The notes beneath the pieces were generated by a model. It did no database searches. It was not told where the DNA came from and was given only the letters and a program-made list of their open reading frames with translations. The position numbers and the translations under genes are program-made. A stretch of DNA of 25,539 bases from JABABD01 sp965530995. GTDB lineage: Bacteria; Bacteroidota; Bacteroidia; Flavobacteriales; Flavobacteriaceae. The stretch covers positions 1-25,539 of the forward strand of contig CBESOB010000014.1 of the NCBI GenBank assembly GCA_965530995.1, written 5' to 3'. How positions within the stretch are numbered: position 1 is the stretch's first letter; each line of letters begins with the position of its first letter. Positions 23,782-25,539 of the stretch are shown one piece after another.

Positions 23782-24523
23782 ATGATTAAATTCTTCAGGA
23801 AAATTAGACAAAGATTACTCACTGAAAACAAATTCAGTAAATATCTTCTTTACGCGATTGGTGAGATCATACTTGTAGTTATTGGGATTTTAATTGCACT
23901 TCAGATAAATAATTGGAATGAGAACCAAAAGTTAGTAAAACTAGAAAAGGAATTATTGAGGGAAGTAAAAATTGGATTAGAGTCCGACTATAATTTAATC
24001 AGCACATCCATTAATGAACATAAACGTTTCATAAATAGTCAGGATATTATTGTGAGATGGATTGATGAAAAGTTTAAATATAATGATTCCCTCATTCCTC
24101 ATTCCTCATTTCAAACATACTATTTGGACGTATTTGTTTTTTCCGAAAAATGCTCCCTTTGAATCATTGAATCAATTTGGCATGAGAAATATTACTAATA
24201 AAAATTTAAGAGGTCAAATCTCCAATTTATATGACGTTACATATGAAGACATAGATTATTGGCAAAATGAATATAAAAAGACTAGTATTGATTTTAGAAG
24301 TACATTCGATGAACTATTCGTATTTATTAAGGTAGAAGGGAAACGATCACTTGATATTCGACCATTAAGCCCTTCATCCTTACAATCAAATGAAGTATAT
24401 CTATATAACTTAAAAGTTACACGAGCAACATTAGATTTATACACGAACGGTAAATTGAAAAATGCTCAAAAAGAGATAGAAAAAACTACTAAAATGATTG
24501 AAAAGGAATTAACGAAAGGCTAA
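23782..24523 (+). pseudogene. DUF6090 family protein gene, frameshifted
   Basis: The first part (23782-24162) encodes the hallmark N-terminus of DUF6090: FFRKIRQRLLTENKFSKYLLYAIGEIILVVIGILIALQINNWNE, a basic segment, one membrane span and a following coiled region. Translation in this frame ends at TGA 24160-24162. Homologous-looking sequence continues in the next frame (FPKNAPFESLNQFGMRNI...) to the TAA at 24521-24523. Dropping one T from the T6 run at 24137-24142 joins the two halves into a protein of about 246 residues, the usual family size. It may be a true frameshift mutation, phase variation at the T run, or a sequencing error. Function is unknown; the protein should be membrane anchored. 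Confidence 0.75.
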
Positions 24524-24678
24524 CAACGCGTATAATTCATTTAGCGGAATCGAAATTCCAATCCATAATTTACTCATAGGAACTTTATAGTAATCCTATC
24601 CTAAAAGAATACTTCACAATCCTTTTCCTGATTGAAATATTTAAGTCAAAAACTTCGTGATTAATCTTTAAGAATAAA

Positions 24679-24729
24679 ATATTTATCTATAAATATGATA
24701 TATTTATCGTTTAACAATAAATATTTATC
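24679..24729. promoter_or_regulatory. Three direct repeats at 21-bp spacing, candidate operator of the DUF2975/XRE pair
   Basis: The 9-mer ATATTTATC occurs exactly at 24679-24687, 24700-24708 and 24721-24729, a period of 21 bp, which is two turns of B-DNA. The outer copies extend to a 15-base identity (24677-24691 and 24719-24733). The third copy abuts the -7 box at 24730. A regulator bound at all three sites would sit on one face of the helix. The Cro/CI-like protein encoded at 25303 is the natural candidate; this is an inference from position. Confidence 0.7.
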
Positions 24730-24737
24730 TATATTTG
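24730..24737 (+). promoter_or_regulatory. Candidate -7 box of the DUF2975/XRE operon
   Basis: TATATTTG matches TAnnTTTG and lies 25 bp before the ATG at 24763. No TTG is seen at the -33 position; that place is occupied by the repeat array, which fits a regulated promoter. Confidence 0.6.
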
Positions 24738-24762
24738 TGGCATAATTATAACTATTCTAACT

Positions 24763-25299
24763 ATGTCAAAAACAAACAACTTCGTATTTAAAGGTCTAAA
24801 GATTGTTGCGTGGATCATCTTCGTTGGCTTATGCATTGAAGCAGGAGGCTTGATTGTAAACTTAATTTTCAGTCTGTACAATCCTGAATTTGTCCAAAAC
24901 CTATATCAAAAATTGGACTTAAGCGAAATGTATGATCGCAGTAAATGGGCTTTTTTCAGTATGTACAGTTTTATATTGTTCATCTCGATTCTGAAAGCGT
25001 ACTTATTTTATATAGTCATCAAACTAGTAACCAAAATTAATCTATCAAAACCATTCAACAGTTTTGTTTCAAGACAGATTTCACAAATTAGCTACTATAC
25101 GCTGTCAATTGGATTAATAAGTCATATGGCAAGACAGAGCGCTAAAAATTTGCAACATCATGGATATAATATTGACACACTAAACCAGTTTTGGACGGAC
25201 AGTCAAGCATTCATTTTAATGGCAGCAGTAATCTATGTTATTGCGACTATTTTTTCAAAAGGAGTTGAGTATCAAGAAGAACTAGAAGAAACTGTATAA
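24763..25299 (+). CDS. DUF2975 family membrane protein
   Basis: This 178-residue protein has four hydrophobic segments (about residues 12-36, 65-88, 110-128 and 148-166), as in the DUF2975 family, related in layout to Bacillus YoaS. The family is regularly encoded next to a small Cro/CI-type regulator, as here, with three bases between the genes. The role is unknown; a membrane partner or target of the regulator has been a common guess. The ATG at 24763 follows the -7 box and repeat array. Confidence 0.8.
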   Translation: MSKTNNFVFKGLKIVAWIIFVGLCIEAGGLIVNLIFSLYNPEFVQNLYQKLDLSEMYDRSKWAFFSMYSFILFISILKAYLFYIVIKLVTKINLSKPFNSFVSRQISQISYYTLSIGLISHMARQSAKNLQHHGYNIDTLNQFWTDSQAFILMAAVIYVIATIFSKGVEYQEELEETV

Positions 25300-25302
25300 A
25301 CT

Positions 25303-25518
25303 ATGGCAATTATTGTAAACCTCGATGTTATGATGGCTAAACGTAAAATGTCACTTAACCAATTATCGGAAACTGTAAGTATCTCGCTAGCAAATTTATC
25401 AAAACTAAAAACTGGAAAAGTAAAAGCGATTAGGTTTAGTACTCTTAACGCTGTTTGTGAAGCATTAGATTGCCAACCTGGAGATTTATTAGAACACTCA
25501 AAGGAAGAAGAATATTAA
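25303..25518 (+). CDS. Cro/CI-type (XRE family) helix-turn-helix regulator, YozG-like
   Basis: This 71-residue protein is almost entirely a helix-turn-helix domain. It reads MIVxLDxxMAxRKMSLNQLSETVxIxxxNLSKLKTGKxKAIRFxTLxxxCxxLxCQPGDLLE in outline, which is the YozG-like type with the CQPGDLL ending. It is expected to bind DNA as a dimer and to regulate its own operon. It is encoded directly after the DUF2975 gene. The three repeats at the operon promoter are the likely binding sites. The stop codon is 21 bp before the end of the window. Confidence 0.88.
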   Translation: MAIIVNLDVMMAKRKMSLNQLSETVSISLANLSKLKTGKVKAIRFSTLNAVCEALDCQPGDLLEHSKEEEY

Positions 25519-25539
25519 AAATTTAAATATTAAAAAAGT

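Noticed and set aside
24062..24523. Separate gene of 153 codons overlapping the first DUF6090 reading frame
   Set aside because: Its first 30 or so codons are out-of-frame DUF6090 sequence and the rest is the missing C-terminal half of the same protein; a single-base shift explains both.
24763..25518. Toxin-antitoxin interpretation of the DUF2975/XRE pair
   Set aside because: The order and small HTH partner resemble such modules, but DUF2975 is not a known toxin and has four membrane segments; a regulator with a membrane partner is the more cautious reading.

Overview
The window is a chromosomal segment from a low-GC member of the Bacteroidota, most likely a marine Flavobacteriaceae. The evidence is the gene order of the SUF iron-sulfur locus (including DUF2480 and DUF3078 genes), several lipoproteins with acidic residues right after the lipobox cysteine, -7 boxes of the Bacteroidota type TAnnTTTG, the absence of Shine-Dalgarno sequences, and the families present (DUF6090, choice-of-anchor B, 'CxLFGHD' mini-proteins). 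No rRNA, tRNA, CRISPR array or complete transposon was seen.

Region 1 (1-2107) is a scarred locus. It holds the 3' end of an apparently intact aminopeptidase P gene, a very AT-rich membrane-anchored endonuclease/exonuclease/phosphatase gene, a decayed NeuD/PglD-type acyltransferase remnant, and a second, nonsense-mutated copy of the C-terminal half of aminopeptidase P. Region 2 (2108-5404) holds a leftward pair, a BrnQ-type branched-chain amino acid carrier followed by a corrinoid/2x[4Fe-4S] reductive-dehalogenase-family protein with no export signal and no RdhB partner, and a divergent alpha/beta hydrolase. Region 3 (5492-7084) holds two tandem paralogous mini-proteins with a CxxC motif; the second runs into the 3' end of the convergent thiL gene.

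Region 4 (7255-12164) is the most interesting part: a tight four-gene rightward operon whose four products all look like lipoproteins. They are a TSP3-repeat/LVIVD propeller protein (choice-of-anchor B), a seven-repeat propeller protein, an MbnP-like copper-binding protein and an MbnH/MauG/CcpA-like di-heme peroxidase. In the described MbnP/MbnH pair the di-heme enzyme converts a tryptophan of MbnP to kynurenine, which is needed for copper binding. Here such a pair appears to be placed at the cell surface and linked to two propellers.

Region 5 (12230-19686) is the SUF iron-sulfur assembly locus: an A-type carrier, sufB, a small lipoprotein, sufC, sufD, sufS, a second small lipoprotein, sufE with its own promoter, sufT (DUF59) and a DUF2480 gene. 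A DUF3078 outer-membrane-type protein with its own promoter and terminator follows. Region 6 (20833-23494) holds hflX (leftward), a second endonuclease/exonuclease/phosphatase protein and a small membrane protein. Region 7 (23782-25518) holds a frameshifted DUF6090 gene and a DUF2975 membrane protein gene paired with a Cro/CI-type regulator gene. Three exact 9-bp repeats at 21-bp spacing lie at the promoter of that pair and form a candidate operator.
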